Positions 38,826 to 48,561 of a stretch of DNA of 64,000 nucleotides are shown in pieces. How positions within the stretch are numbered: position 1 is the first letter of the stretch; every line of letters starts with the position of its first letter. Below the pieces are notes generated by a model, which saw only the letters and a list, made by a program, of their open reading frames with translations, made no database searches and was not told where the DNA came from. The translations under genes and the position numbers were made by a program. Source of the DNA: Xanthobacteraceae bacterium (GTDB lineage: Bacteria > Pseudomonadota > Alphaproteobacteria > Rhizobiales > Xanthobacteraceae); assembly GCA_030041005.1 (NCBI GenBank), contig JASHOR010000032.1:41326-105325 (forward strand). The letters are read 5' to 3'.

Positions 38826-39719
38826 GTGATCGATAAGCTCGAATTTCTGTTAGCATTGGCACAGGAGCAGCATTTCGGCCGCGCAGCCGAAGCCTGCGGC
38901 GTCACCCAGCCGACGCTGTCGGCGGGCATCAAGCAACTCGAGCATGGCTTTGGCATTCCGCTGGTCAATCGCGGATCCCGCTTCCAGGACTTCACGCCCG
39001 AAGGCAAAAGGGTACTTGACTGGGCCCGCCGCATCGTCAGCGATACCCGTGCCATGCGAGAAGAGGTGCACGCGCTCAAGAACGGCCTCTCGGGCCGCTT
39101 GCGCATTGCCGCGATACCGGCGGCGCTCGTCATGATCGAGACTCTGACGACCCAATATCGCAAGCGGCACCCCGACGTGCAATTCACTGTTCTTTCCCGC
39201 AACGACGAACAGATTCTCGACCTTTTGGAAAATCTCGAAATCGAGGCCGGAGTAACTTACATCGATGACGAGCCGACCGGCCGGGTTGCCGCCACGCCGC
39301 TCTATCGCGAGCGTTATTGCCTGTTGACCGCCGTCGACGCGCCGTTCGGCGACCGAACCCAGGTGAGGTGGGCGGAAGTGGCGCAACTGCCGTTGTGCCT
39401 GCTGACCCCGGATACCCGGTCGCGGCGCCTTATCGAAGACCTGTTGCGCGCCGCCGGCGGCATCTCGCGTCCGAGCCTGGAATCGGATTCGATGATGGTG
39501 CTGTACGCGCACGTGCGCACGGGCCGCTGGGCGACCGTCATGCCCTCGCGGATAGCTGCGACACTCGGTCTCACCGATGTCCTGCGCGCCATCCCAATCG
39601 TGGAACCTGAGGCGAGCCACACGATCGGCCTGGTCGTCCCGGCCCGCCAGCCGATGAAACCGTTGACGGCGGCGCTGGTCGCCGAGGCCAGGCGAACCGC
39701 CCGGCGTTTAGTCGACTGA
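38826..39719 (+). CDS. LysR-family transcriptional regulator
   Basis: IDKLEFLLALAQEQHFGRAAEACGVTQPTLSAGIKQLEHGFGIPLVNRGSRF winged HTH; GTG start; divergent from the formate dehydrogenase genes. Confidence 0.92.
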   Translation: MIDKLEFLLALAQEQHFGRAAEACGVTQPTLSAGIKQLEHGFGIPLVNRGSRFQDFTPEGKRVLDWARRIVSDTRAMREEVHALKNGLSGRLRIAAIPAALVMIETLTTQYRKRHPDVQFTVLSRNDEQILDLLENLEIEAGVTYIDDEPTGRVAATPLYRERYCLLTAVDAPFGDRTQVRWAEVAQLPLCLLTPDTRSRRLIEDLLRAAGGISRPSLESDSMMVLYAHVRTGRWATVMPSRIAATLGLTDVLRAIPIVEPEASHTIGLVVPARQPMKPLTAALVAEARRTARRLVD

Positions 39720-39960
39720 CGGAATGCTCTGCGATCGACCGTTTTCCGCCTTTCGCGAGGTCGGCTCGCGCGACTGTCGCGCCGTTGCGCCCTGGAGTGA
39801 TGCGATTCGTCTATTGAGCGATAGGTGACGCCTTATTGATTCGCCAAAGTCCCGTCCGCACTCTGCGTGGAAGTCCGCTGCGCAAAATCCGCGGCGACGG
39901 CCGGGACGACGTATCCACGGCAAACAACAAGAAACGTTCAAACGAAAGGGAGAGCGAACT

Positions 39961-41361
39961 ATGAGTTTCTTCGATAAGAGCAACACGATTGCCGGACCCG
40001 GCTTTAACCGGTGGATGGTGCCGCCGGCGGCACTGTGCGTGCATCTGTGCATCGGCCAAGCCTACGCGTTCAGCGTGTTCAACCTGCCGATGACCAAACT
40101 GATCGGCATATCGCACTCGACGCCCAATGACTGGAAGCTTACTCAATTGGGCTGGATTTTTTCGCTCGGCATCTTTTTCCTCGGCGTGTCGTCGGCCGTG
40201 TTCGGCCGATGGGTCGAGGAAGGCGGTCCACGCCGGGCCATGTTCACGGCAGCGTGTTGCTGGGCCGGCGGTTTCTTCATCTCAGCGTTTGGCGTCTATA
40301 TTCACAATTTGTGGATCATCTATATCGGTTATGGCGTGATCGGCGGCTGCGGCCTCGGCATCGGCTACATTTCGCCAGTCTCGACATTGATCAAGTGGTT
40401 CCCTGACCGGCCCGGCATGGCGACCGGCATGGCCATCATGGGCTTTGGCGGTGGCGCCTTCATCGCCGCGCCGCTCTCGGTGTGGCTGATGAGCAGGTTC
40501 AACACCGCGACGCATGTCGGCGTCGCCGAAACGTTCATCGTCATGGGCGCGATCTACTTCGTCTTCATGATGGTCGGTGCGATCATCGTAAGGGTGCCGG
40601 CCCCGGGCTGGAAACCGGCCGGCTACACGCCGCCGGTGCAGGCAACAAAGCTGATCACGACCAAAGATGTGTTCGTCTACGATGCGTTGAAGACGCCGCA
40701 GTTCTGGCTGATCTGGTGGGTGCTCTGCCTCAACGTCACCGCCGGCATCGGCGTGCTCGGACAGGCTTCCGCCATGAGCCAGGAAATGTTCCCCGGCAAG
40801 GTCACCGTGGTGGCTGCGGCCGGATTTGTCGGCTTGATGAGCCTGTTCAACATGGGCGGCCGGTTCTGCTGGGCGACCGTCTCAGATTATATCGGTCGCA
40901 AGAACACCTACTTCGTGTTCATGGTGCTCGGCTTCATCTTGTACTGCACCGTGCCCACGATGGGAGCAATCGGCAGTGTCACTGGCTTTGTCCTGTGCTT
41001 CCTGGTCATCATCAGCATGTATGGCGGCGGCTTCTCCACCGTGCCGGCATACCTGAAAGACATGTTCGGCACGCGTTACGTCGGCGCCATTCACGGCTTG
41101 TTGCTGACGGCCTGGTCGATGGCCGGCATCTTCGGGCCGGTCCTGGTGAACTACATCCGAGCCTATAACGTTGCTCACGGCGTGCCCAAAGCCGACGCCT
41201 ATAATGTCACCATGTACATCATGGCCGGACTCCTGGTGATCGGCTTCATCTGCAATCTGCTGGTCAAGGCGGTTCACCATCGCTTCCATATGAGTCCGGA
41301 CCACGAGGCGGAAATGGCGCAGATCGAAGTCGGAGCAGCCGGCGAACCGGCCGGCGCGTAA
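39961..41361 (+). CDS. OFA-family MFS transporter, probable oxalate/formate antiporter
   Basis: GFNRWMVPPAALCVHLCIGQAYAFSVFNLPMTKLIG, LGIGYISPVSTLIKWFPDRPGMATGMAIMGFGGGAFI; adjacent oxalate genes; AAAGGGAGAG upstream of ATG. Confidence 0.88.
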   Translation: MSFFDKSNTIAGPGFNRWMVPPAALCVHLCIGQAYAFSVFNLPMTKLIGISHSTPNDWKLTQLGWIFSLGIFFLGVSSAVFGRWVEEGGPRRAMFTAACCWAGGFFISAFGVYIHNLWIIYIGYGVIGGCGLGIGYISPVSTLIKWFPDRPGMATGMAIMGFGGGAFIAAPLSVWLMSRFNTATHVGVAETFIVMGAIYFVFMMVGAIIVRVPAPGWKPAGYTPPVQATKLITTKDVFVYDALKTPQFWLIWWVLCLNVTAGIGVLGQASAMSQEMFPGKVTVVAAAGFVGLMSLFNMGGRFCWATVSDYIGRKNTYFVFMVLGFILYCTVPTMGAIGSVTGFVLCFLVIISMYGGGFSTVPAYLKDMFGTRYVGAIHGLLLTAWSMAGIFGPVLVNYIRAYNVAHGVPKADAYNVTMYIMAGLLVIGFICNLLVKAVHHRFHMSPDHEAEMAQIEVGAAGEPAGA

Positions 41362-41373
41362 GGGAGGAGAGCC

Positions 41374-41499
41374 ATGGCAAACGAGACCCAAAAGGGCACC
41401 ACGACACTGCATCTTGTATTGGCGTGGGCCTTTGTCGGAATTCCGCTCACCCTGGGCGTCATTCAGACACTCATCAACTCGATGAAGCTGTTCCAGTAG
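41374..41499 (+). CDS. 41-aa single-TM protein, putative small partner of the OFA/MFS transporter
   Basis: Absent from the supplied ORF track; read manually: MANETQKGTTTLHLVLAWAFVGIPLTLGVIQTLINSMKLFQ*; AGGGAGGAG SD-like sequence at 41361-41369; 12 bp after the transporter stop. Confidence 0.75.
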   Translation: MANETQKGTTTLHLVLAWAFVGIPLTLGVIQTLINSMKLFQ

Positions 41500-41519
41500 C
41501 CGCTTCATCGCCACAATAG

Positions 41520-41550
41520 AACGGCGCGGCCGTAAAGCCGCGCCGTTTCA
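41520..41550 (+). terminator. Rho-independent terminator-like hairpin
   Basis: AACGGCGCGGC (41520-41530) pairs perfectly with GCCGCGCCGTT (41537-41547), loop CGTAAA, followed by TCATTTTG. Confidence 0.7.
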
Positions 41551-41647
41551 TTTTGTCAAAATTCGGCGCACGCGCTGCTTGCCCACATGACGCGGCTCGG
41601 CAAAGCCGCGCCGCCTGTCGCGTTTTTGGCCTCGGCGCGAAGCGCTG

Positions 41648-42334
41648 TTACGCCACCCTCTCATTCAAGTGGGGGAACATGGCGCGCAGCGCTTCCTGGT
41701 CCATCTCGGTCTTGAACGTGTGGCGATCCTTGAGCGCGCTTGCTTTTTGCGCGGCAGGACGGGCATTGATCTCGTCGACCAGCCGCTTGAGGTTCTTGAA
41801 CTTGTCCCAGGCGCCCTCGCCCATCACGGCCGGCAGCAGGCGCGCCCAGCCCCAAACGTTCATATCGACGATCGTGTAGCCTTCGCCCAACATGTACTTC
41901 TGCCGGCCAAGCCGCGCATCGAGGATGCCGGCGTGCCGTCGCGCCTCGAATGCGTAGCGGTTGATGGCGTAAGGAATCTTCTCCGGCGCATAATTGCGGA
42001 AGTGCACGGACTGTCCGAAATACGGCCCCACTCCCGAGGAGACGAAGAACATCCATGACAGCAATTCGCCGCGTGCCTTGTCAGTCTTCGCCGGCAGGAA
42101 TTTTCCGGTCTTCTCGGCCAAGTAGAGCAGAATCGCGCTCGAATCGAACACGGTCACATCGCCGTCGACGATGGCGGGCAGCTTGGCGTTTGGATTGATC
42201 GCCAGAAACTCCGGCTTGTGCTGCTCGCCTTTGCGGGTATCGACCGGGATGGCATCGTAGGGCGTACCGGTTTCTTCCAGAAACAACGCCACCTTAGTCG
42301 GGTTCGGCGCACCGCTGTAATAGAATTTCAACAT
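41648..42334 (-). CDS. Glutathione S-transferase family protein
   Basis: MLKFYYSGAPNPTKVALFLEETGTPYDAIPVDTRKGEQHKPEFLAINPNAKLPAIVDGDVTVFDSSAILLYLAEKTGKFLP. Confidence 0.92.
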   Translation of the reverse strand: MLKFYYSGAPNPTKVALFLEETGTPYDAIPVDTRKGEQHKPEFLAINPNAKLPAIVDGDVTVFDSSAILLYLAEKTGKFLPAKTDKARGELLSWMFFVSSGVGPYFGQSVHFRNYAPEKIPYAINRYAFEARRHAGILDARLGRQKYMLGEGYTIVDMNVWGWARLLPAVMGEGAWDKFKNLKRLVDEINARPAAQKASALKDRHTFKTEMDQEALRAMFPHLNERVA

Positions 42335-42435
42335 CGTTTGACTCCGTCGTTAACGCATGCGCATTCACGCCGCTCTCGCAAGCGGGAAGCTAGAAACTCA
42401 TTCCACGCCCCCACGGGGACGAGCGGACAAGACGC

Positions 42436-44169
42436 TTAGAATAACCCGACGATGTGGCCATCCGGGCCAATATCGATGTTGTCTGCCGACGGCACCCGCG
42501 GCAGACCGGGCATGGTGAGAAGCTCGCCGCAGATCACCACCACGAACTCGGCACCCGCCGACAGCCTCACCTCGCGCACCGGGATGATGTGGTCGCTCGG
42601 CGCCCCCTTGGCGTCGGGATTGGTGGTGAAGCTGTATTGCGTCTTGGCCATACAGATCGGGAACTTGCCGGCGCCCATCGCCTCGAACGAGGCGAGCTGA
42701 TCGCGCACCGACTTGTCCATCGATATGTCCTTGGCGCGATAGACTTCCCGGCAGATGGTTCGGATCTTCTCAACGAGCGGCATGTCGTCGGGGTAAAGGT
42801 ATTTGAGCTTGCTCTTGCCGCTGTCGGCGATCTTGACGACCGCGCGCGCGACATCGGCCGCGCCCTTGCCGCCTTCGGCCCAATGGTCGGCCATGAACGC
42901 TTCGACGCCGAGCGCCTGGCATTTGTCCTCGACCAGCTTGATCTCGGCTTCGGTGTCGGCGGAGAAACGATTGATCGACACCACCGGCACGATGCCGAAC
43001 TTGCGCACGTTCTCGACGTGCCGCTGCAGATTGGCGATGCCGGCTTCGAGCGCTTTGAGGTTTTCGGCCTTGAGGTCTTCCTTCTTGACGCCGCCGTGCA
43101 TCTTCAGCGCGCGGATGGTGGCGACCAACACCGCGCAATCGGGCGCGATCCCCGCTTTCCGGCATTTGATGTCCATGAACTTCTCGGCGCCAAGATCGGC
43201 ACCGAAGCCCGCTTCGGTCACGACGTAATCGGCGAGTTTGAGCGCCGTAGTGGTTGCCAGCACCGAGTTGCAACCATGGGCGATATTGGCGAACGGGCCG
43301 CCGTGGATGAACGCGGGCGTGCCCTCCATTGTCTGCACCAGGTTCGGCGCCAGCGCGTCCTTGAGCAACACCGCCATGGCGCCGTTGGCCTTAAGATCCG
43401 ATGCGCGCACCGGCTTGCGGTCGCGCGTATAGCCGACGACAATGTTGCCCAGCCGCTTTTTGAGATCATCGAGGTTGCGGGAGAGGCAGAAGATCGCCAT
43501 GACTTCGGACGCCACCGTGATGTCGAAGCCGTCCTCGCGCGGGAATCCGTTGGCCGCGCCGCCCAGCGAATTGACGATCTGCCGCAACGCGCGGTCGTTC
43601 ATGTCCATGACCCGGCGCCAGGTTACGCGGCGGGCGTCGATGCCGAGCGCATTGCCCCAATAGATGTGGTTGTCGAGCATCGCGGCGAGCAGATTGTTCG
43701 CCGAGGTAATGGCGTGGAAGTCGCCGGTGAAGTGAAGATTGATGTCCTCCATCGGCACGACTTGCGCATATCCGCCGCCGGCGGCGCCGCCCTTGACGCC
43801 GAAGCAGGGCCCGAGGCTCGCCTCGCGGATGCACAGCATCGCCTTTTTGCCGATGTAATTGAGCGCGTCAGTGAGACCCACTGTCGTCGTGGTCTTGCCC
43901 TCGCCGGCCGGCGTGGGATTAATAGCGGTGACGAGAATGAGCTTGCCGTTCGGCCGGTTCTGTATCGACTTGATGAAGTCCATCGACACCTTGGCCTTGT
44001 AATGGCCGAAGGGCTCGAGGTTTTCAGGCGTTATGCCGAGCCGCTCGCGCGCGACGTCGACGATCGGCCGCATTTTGGCGGCCTGCGCAATCTCGATGTT
44101 GGACAGTGGATTGACGTGCTGCGATGCCGCCTCAGGAGCCTTCGCCGCAGTGGGGAGAGTTACAGTCAT
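42436..44169 (-). CDS. fhs: Formate--tetrahydrofolate ligase
   Basis: Start [15 protein letters not shown] at 44169; [84 protein letters not shown]. Confidence 0.96.
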   Translation of the reverse strand: MTVTLPTAAKAPEAASQHVNPLSNIEIAQAAKMRPIVDVARERLGITPENLEPFGHYKAKVSMDFIKSIQNRPNGKLILVTAINPTPAGEGKTTTTVGLTDALNYIGKKAMLCIREASLGPCFGVKGGAAGGGYAQVVPMEDINLHFTGDFHAITSANNLLAAMLDNHIYWGNALGIDARRVTWRRVMDMNDRALRQIVNSLGGAANGFPREDGFDITVASEVMAIFCLSRNLDDLKKRLGNIVVGYTRDRKPVRASDLKANGAMAVLLKDALAPNLVQTMEGTPAFIHGGPFANIAHGCNSVLATTTALKLADYVVTEAGFGADLGAEKFMDIKCRKAGIAPDCAVLVATIRALKMHGGVKKEDLKAENLKALEAGIANLQRHVENVRKFGIVPVVSINRFSADTEAEIKLVEDKCQALGVEAFMADHWAEGGKGAADVARAVVKIADSGKSKLKYLYPDDMPLVEKIRTICREVYRAKDISMDKSVRDQLASFEAMGAGKFPICMAKTQYSFTTNPDAKGAPSDHIIPVREVRLSAGAEFVVVICGELLTMPGLPRVPSADNIDIGPDGHIVGLF

Positions 44170-45092
44170 GAAAACCTCATTCCGGAGTTGAGCTTGACGT
44201 TTGTTGCAAATTCGCCGGCTGACAGTTTCGGGCCGTCGACCTGCACGCGGGTGACCTTGAAGCGGCCGTCGGCGCAAACCACGGTAAAGCCGTGTGCGTC
44301 GACCTCGACAATGGCGCCAAGCTTGCCGCCGATCCCCTTGGGGTCTCGCGCCGGCAACGGCTTGGCGTCGAAGATTTTCAGCGTTTTGCCATCGAGCGTA
44401 GTCCACGCTCCCGGCGCCGGATTACAGCCGCGAATGAGACGATCGATCTGCACCCAGGGCTTGCCCCAGTCGATCCTGGCATTCTCGGCGCCGCAGCGGC
44501 CCTCGTAGGTAGCAAGCGCCTCGTTCTGCTTGATGCGCGGCGCCTTACCGGCCTTCACGAGATCGACCGATTCCATCATTGCCTCGACCCCCATGGGGAA
44601 CAGCCGATCGAAATAGACCGTACCGAGCGTGTCGGTGTCGCTGATCGGCGTTCTCTTCTGGATCAGCACGTCGCCGGTGTCGAGGCCGTTATCGGGCCAG
44701 AAGATCGAAAGCCCGGTCTCCTTGTCGCCCTTGATGATCGCCCAGTTGATCGCGCTCGCGCCGCGGTACGCCGGCAACAACGAGGGGTGATATTGGATCG
44801 AACCGTGCGTGGGGATGTTGAGGAATTCTTCCGGCACGAACAGCGTGACGAAAGCCATCACCTGCAGGTCCGGCTTGAGCGCCTTGAATTGCTCCCAGAC
44901 TTCGGGCTTTTTGTACGAATCCGGTTGATGAACGGGCAGTCCCGCAGCCAGCGCCGCCTCTTTCAACGGATCGGCTTTGGCGCCCGGCTTCTCGGGCGCG
45001 ACATAGACGGCGACGACATTTTCACCGCGCTTGAGCAGCGCCTCAAACACCGCCTTCCCGAACGCCTGTTGGCCGTGAACGACGATACGCAT
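44166..45092 (-). CDS. Formyltransferase/hydrolase resembling the N-terminal domain of 10-formyl-THF dehydrogenase (would likely auto-annotate as methionyl-tRNA formyltransferase)
   Basis: [55 protein letters not shown] closely parallels the hydrolase domain of ALDH1L1-type enzymes; 4-bp overlap with fhs. Confidence 0.8.
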   Translation of the reverse strand: MRIVVHGQQAFGKAVFEALLKRGENVVAVYVAPEKPGAKADPLKEAALAAGLPVHQPDSYKKPEVWEQFKALKPDLQVMAFVTLFVPEEFLNIPTHGSIQYHPSLLPAYRGASAINWAIIKGDKETGLSIFWPDNGLDTGDVLIQKRTPISDTDTLGTVYFDRLFPMGVEAMMESVDLVKAGKAPRIKQNEALATYEGRCGAENARIDWGKPWVQIDRLIRGCNPAPGAWTTLDGKTLKIFDAKPLPARDPKGIGGKLGAIVEVDAHGFTVVCADGRFKVTRVQVDGPKLSAGEFATNVKLNSGMRFS

Positions 45093-45121
45093 GGCCTTTA
45101 GCTCTCCTACTGCGTCCCTTT

Positions 45122-45246
45122 GCCTCTCCCCATTGGAGAGGCCGGCGAGGCGCTGCGCGCCGAGCCGAGTGAGGGGATCACCCCCCGATTATGCCCCCTC
45201 ACCCGACATCGCTTCGCTCGGTCGACATCTCCCCATTGGGAGAGGC
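45122..45246. repeat. Inverted pair of palindromic repeat units between frc and the formyltransferase gene
   Basis: gcctctccccattggagag...gagtgagggg and its inverted partner cccctcacccgacatcgcttcgctcggtcgacatctccccattgggagaggc. Confidence 0.7.
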
Positions 45247-45278
45247 GATGAACGTGCGCATCGTGGCGAGGAAATTTA

Positions 45279-46730
45279 TTACGCTGCCGCGGCCTTCGCC
45301 GGCTTCTCGGGGGCGGCAATTGCGCCGGAGACCTTGATCTCCGCGATTTCCTTCTCCGAATAGCCTAGCACCTTGCGCAACACCTCATCGGTGTGCTCGC
45401 CGAGCAGCGGCGAACGCCGCACGTCAGGAACGGTATCCGACAGCTTCACCGGGCTGCCGACGGTCAAATACCTGCCGCGCGTTGGATGATCGAGCTCAAC
45501 CACCGTGCCGTTCAGACGCAATGACGGCTCCTCTGCAATCTCCTTCATCGACAGGATCGGACCGGCCGGCACGTCGACCTTGTTGCAGATTTCCATGACT
45601 TCGAATTTGGTCTTGGTCATGGTCCATTGTTCGATGGTGTCGAAGATTTGCCGCAGCCGCGGCAGGCGTGCCGGCGGCGTGGCGTAATCCGGATCGGTCT
45701 TCCATTCCGGCTTGCCGATCAGATCGCAGATCGCGCCCCACACCGGCGCCTGAGTGATAAAGTAGACGTAGGAATTCGGGTCGTTCTCCCAACCCTTGCA
45801 TTTGAGGATCCAACCCGGCTGGCCGCCGCCGGAATCATTGCCGGCGCGCGGGGTCGCATCCCCGAATGGGACATTCTCGCCATACTGGCTGTATTCGGTG
45901 AGCGGGCCGTGCTTGAGCCGCTGCTGATCGCGCAACTTGACGCGCGCGAGATTGAGAACCCCATCCTGCATGGCCGCAAGGACCTTCTGGCCGCGGCCGG
46001 TCCGATGACGCTGCAAGAGAGCACAGGCAATGCCGAAGGCGAGATGCAGGCCGGTTCCGGAGTCGCCAATCTGAGCGCCGGTGACGAGCGGCGGGCCTTC
46101 GCGAAAGCCGGTGGTCGAGGCCGACCCGCCAGCACATTGCGCGATGTTCTCGTACACCTTGCAATCCTCGTAGGGGCCGGGACCGAAGCCCTTCACCGAC
46201 GCGACCACCATGCGCGGATTGAGCTTGTTGATGTGCTCGAAAGTGAGCCCCATGCGATCGAGCGCGCCTGGCGCGAAGTTCTCGACCAGGACGTCGCATT
46301 GCTTGATCAGGCGGTCGAGGATTTCCTTGCCCTTGGGATGCTTGGAATCGATCGTGATCGAGCGCTTGGAGCCGTTGAGCATGGTGAAATAGAGGCTGTC
46401 GGCGCCCTTGACATCGCGCAATTGGCCGCGCGTGACGTCGCCCACGCCGGGTCGTTCGACCTTGATCACGTCGGCACCCAAATAGGCGAGAAGCTGCGTA
46501 CAGGTCGGGCCGGACTGCACGTGGGTGAAGTCGAGGACGCGTATGCCTTCAAGCGCCCTGCCCGCCTGCCCCCATGGCTTCGTGCTTGGCCGCGGCAGAG
46601 CATTGCCGTTCGCCGGCTTGGCCGCCGGCTTGCGGGCCTTCAACTTCACGACCTTCTTCGCCGTCGCCTTGGACTTAACCTTGAATTTCGCCTTGGATTT
46701 TGCCGTTCGCGCATTCTTCTTCGCTGCCAT
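45279..46730 (-). CDS. frc: Formyl-CoA:oxalate CoA-transferase with Lys-rich N-terminal extension
   Basis: [98 protein letters not shown]; start at 46730 with GAGGGG SD-like sequence. Confidence 0.93.
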   Translation of the reverse strand: MAAKKNARTAKSKAKFKVKSKATAKKVVKLKARKPAAKPANGNALPRPSTKPWGQAGRALEGIRVLDFTHVQSGPTCTQLLAYLGADVIKVERPGVGDVTRGQLRDVKGADSLYFTMLNGSKRSITIDSKHPKGKEILDRLIKQCDVLVENFAPGALDRMGLTFEHINKLNPRMVVASVKGFGPGPYEDCKVYENIAQCAGGSASTTGFREGPPLVTGAQIGDSGTGLHLAFGIACALLQRHRTGRGQKVLAAMQDGVLNLARVKLRDQQRLKHGPLTEYSQYGENVPFGDATPRAGNDSGGGQPGWILKCKGWENDPNSYVYFITQAPVWGAICDLIGKPEWKTDPDYATPPARLPRLRQIFDTIEQWTMTKTKFEVMEICNKVDVPAGPILSMKEIAEEPSLRLNGTVVELDHPTRGRYLTVGSPVKLSDTVPDVRRSPLLGEHTDEVLRKVLGYSEKEIAEIKVSGAIAAPEKPAKAAAA

Positions 46731-46791
46731 GATTTCCCCTCTTGGCCGGTCGGGAGCAGGCCGCGCGAGGCGGCCGGGAATGGTCGACTGC

Positions 46792-48537
46792 CTATTTCCT
46801 GGCAAGTTTACTTTGCGGGTTGAGGTTGCCGATGCGGCCGCTCTCGCTGCCGGCCGCAGGATCGATCACCGCGTTGATCAGCGTCGGCTTGCCGGTATCC
46901 ATCGCCACGTTCACGGCGCGCTTGAGTTCGTCGGGGCTTGTGGCATTGACGCCGACGCCGCCGAACGCCTCGATCATCTTGTCGTAGCGCGATCCCTTGA
47001 CGAAAACGGTCGTCGCCGGGTCCGAACCAGCCTTGTTGACGTCGGTGCCGCGATAGATACCGTCGTTGTTGAAGACGACGACGCAGACCGGCAGCTTGTA
47101 CCGGCAGATCGTCTCGATCTCCATGCCGGAGAAACCGAAGGCGGAATCGCCTTCGATCGCCAGAACGGGCTTGCCGGTTTCGACAGCGGCGCCGATGGCG
47201 TAACCCATGCCGATGCCCATGGCCCCCCAGGTGCCGACGTCGATGCGCTTACGCGGCCGATACACGTCGATGATGCCACGGGCGAGATCGAGCGTGTTGG
47301 CGCCTTCGTTGACAAGTACGGCATCCGGTCGCTCTTTGACGATGGTGCGCAGCACGCCGAGCGCGCCATGGTAGTCCATCGGCGAATTGTTGTTCATCAG
47401 CCGCGGCGCCATTTTGGCGACGTTCTCTTCGCGTTTCGATGTGACGGTCTTGATCCAGTCCGCGGGCGGCGTCGGCCAGCTACCGCCCATGGCGCCGAGG
47501 AGCGCGGAAACGCAAGAGCCGATGTCGCCAACGAGCGGAGCGGCGATCTCGACGTTCGAATCCATCTCCCTGGGTTCGATGTCGACCTGGATGAATTTCC
47601 TCGGCGCCTCGCCCCAAACCTTGCCTTTGCCGTGCGACAGCAGCCAATTGAGACGAGCGCCGATCAGCATGACGGCGTCGGAGTCCCGCAGCACGGTCGA
47701 GCGCGCGGCTCCCGCGCATTGCGGATGGGTGTCGGGCAGAAGACCCTTGGCCATGCTCATCGGCAGAAACGGAATGCCGCTTTTCTCGACGAAACTCTTG
47801 ATGACGTCATCGGCCTGAGCGTAGGCCGCGCCCTTGCCCAGGATAATCAATGGACGCTTGGCGCTTCTGAGCGCATCGAGCGCGCGCTTCACTGCATCCG
47901 GAGCCGGAATCTGGGCCGGCGCCGGGTCGATCACCTTGACGAGAGACTTGTGTCCGGCCTCGGCATCCATCACCTGGCTGAACAGCCTGGCCGGCAGATC
48001 GAGATAAACGCCGCCCGGACGTCCCGAAACGGCAGCGCGGATCGCGCGCGCGAACCCGATGCCGATATCCTGCGCATGCAGCACGCGGAATGCCGCCTTG
48101 CATAGCGGCTTGGCGATGGCGAGTTGGTCCATCTCCTCGTAGTCGCCCTGCTGCAAGTCGACGATTTCGCGCTCGGATGAGCCCGAAATCAGGATCATCG
48201 GGAAGCAGTTCGTGGTCGCGTGTGCGAGCGCGGTGAGGCCGTTGAGGAAGCCCGGGGCCGATACGGTGAGGCACACGCCCGGCTTCTTGGTCAAGAAGCC
48301 GGCAATCGCGGCGGCATATCCGGCATTCTGTTCGTGCCGAAACGACAGCACGCGAATGCCCGAAGCCTGCGCCATGCGGCCGAAATCGGTAATCGGAATC
48401 CCCGGCACGCCGTAGATGGTATCCAGGCCGTTCAGTTTGAGCGCATCGATGACGAGATGAAAGCCGTCCGTCAGCTCCCGCTCGGCGGCGACTGCGCCTG
48501 CATCCGCACTTGTCTTCTTAAATGCCGCTTCAGCCAT
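46792..48537 (-). CDS. oxc: Oxalyl-CoA decarboxylase
   Basis: TPP-enzyme fold; [116 protein letters not shown]. Confidence 0.95.
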   Translation of the reverse strand: MAEAAFKKTSADAGAVAAERELTDGFHLVIDALKLNGLDTIYGVPGIPITDFGRMAQASGIRVLSFRHEQNAGYAAAIAGFLTKKPGVCLTVSAPGFLNGLTALAHATTNCFPMILISGSSEREIVDLQQGDYEEMDQLAIAKPLCKAAFRVLHAQDIGIGFARAIRAAVSGRPGGVYLDLPARLFSQVMDAEAGHKSLVKVIDPAPAQIPAPDAVKRALDALRSAKRPLIILGKGAAYAQADDVIKSFVEKSGIPFLPMSMAKGLLPDTHPQCAGAARSTVLRDSDAVMLIGARLNWLLSHGKGKVWGEAPRKFIQVDIEPREMDSNVEIAAPLVGDIGSCVSALLGAMGGSWPTPPADWIKTVTSKREENVAKMAPRLMNNNSPMDYHGALGVLRTIVKERPDAVLVNEGANTLDLARGIIDVYRPRKRIDVGTWGAMGIGMGYAIGAAVETGKPVLAIEGDSAFGFSGMEIETICRYKLPVCVVVFNNDGIYRGTDVNKAGSDPATTVFVKGSRYDKMIEAFGGVGVNATSPDELKRAVNVAMDTGKPTLINAVIDPAAGSESGRIGNLNPQSKLARK

Positions 48538-48561
48538 GGGGTTTCTCCTCGAACCTGAGGT

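Noticed and set aside
42454-44508. 684-aa plus-strand ORF
   Set aside because: Antisense to fhs and the formyltransferase gene, both of which have strong family signatures
46525-48105. 526-aa plus-strand ORF
   Set aside because: Antisense to oxc/frc; shadow ORF
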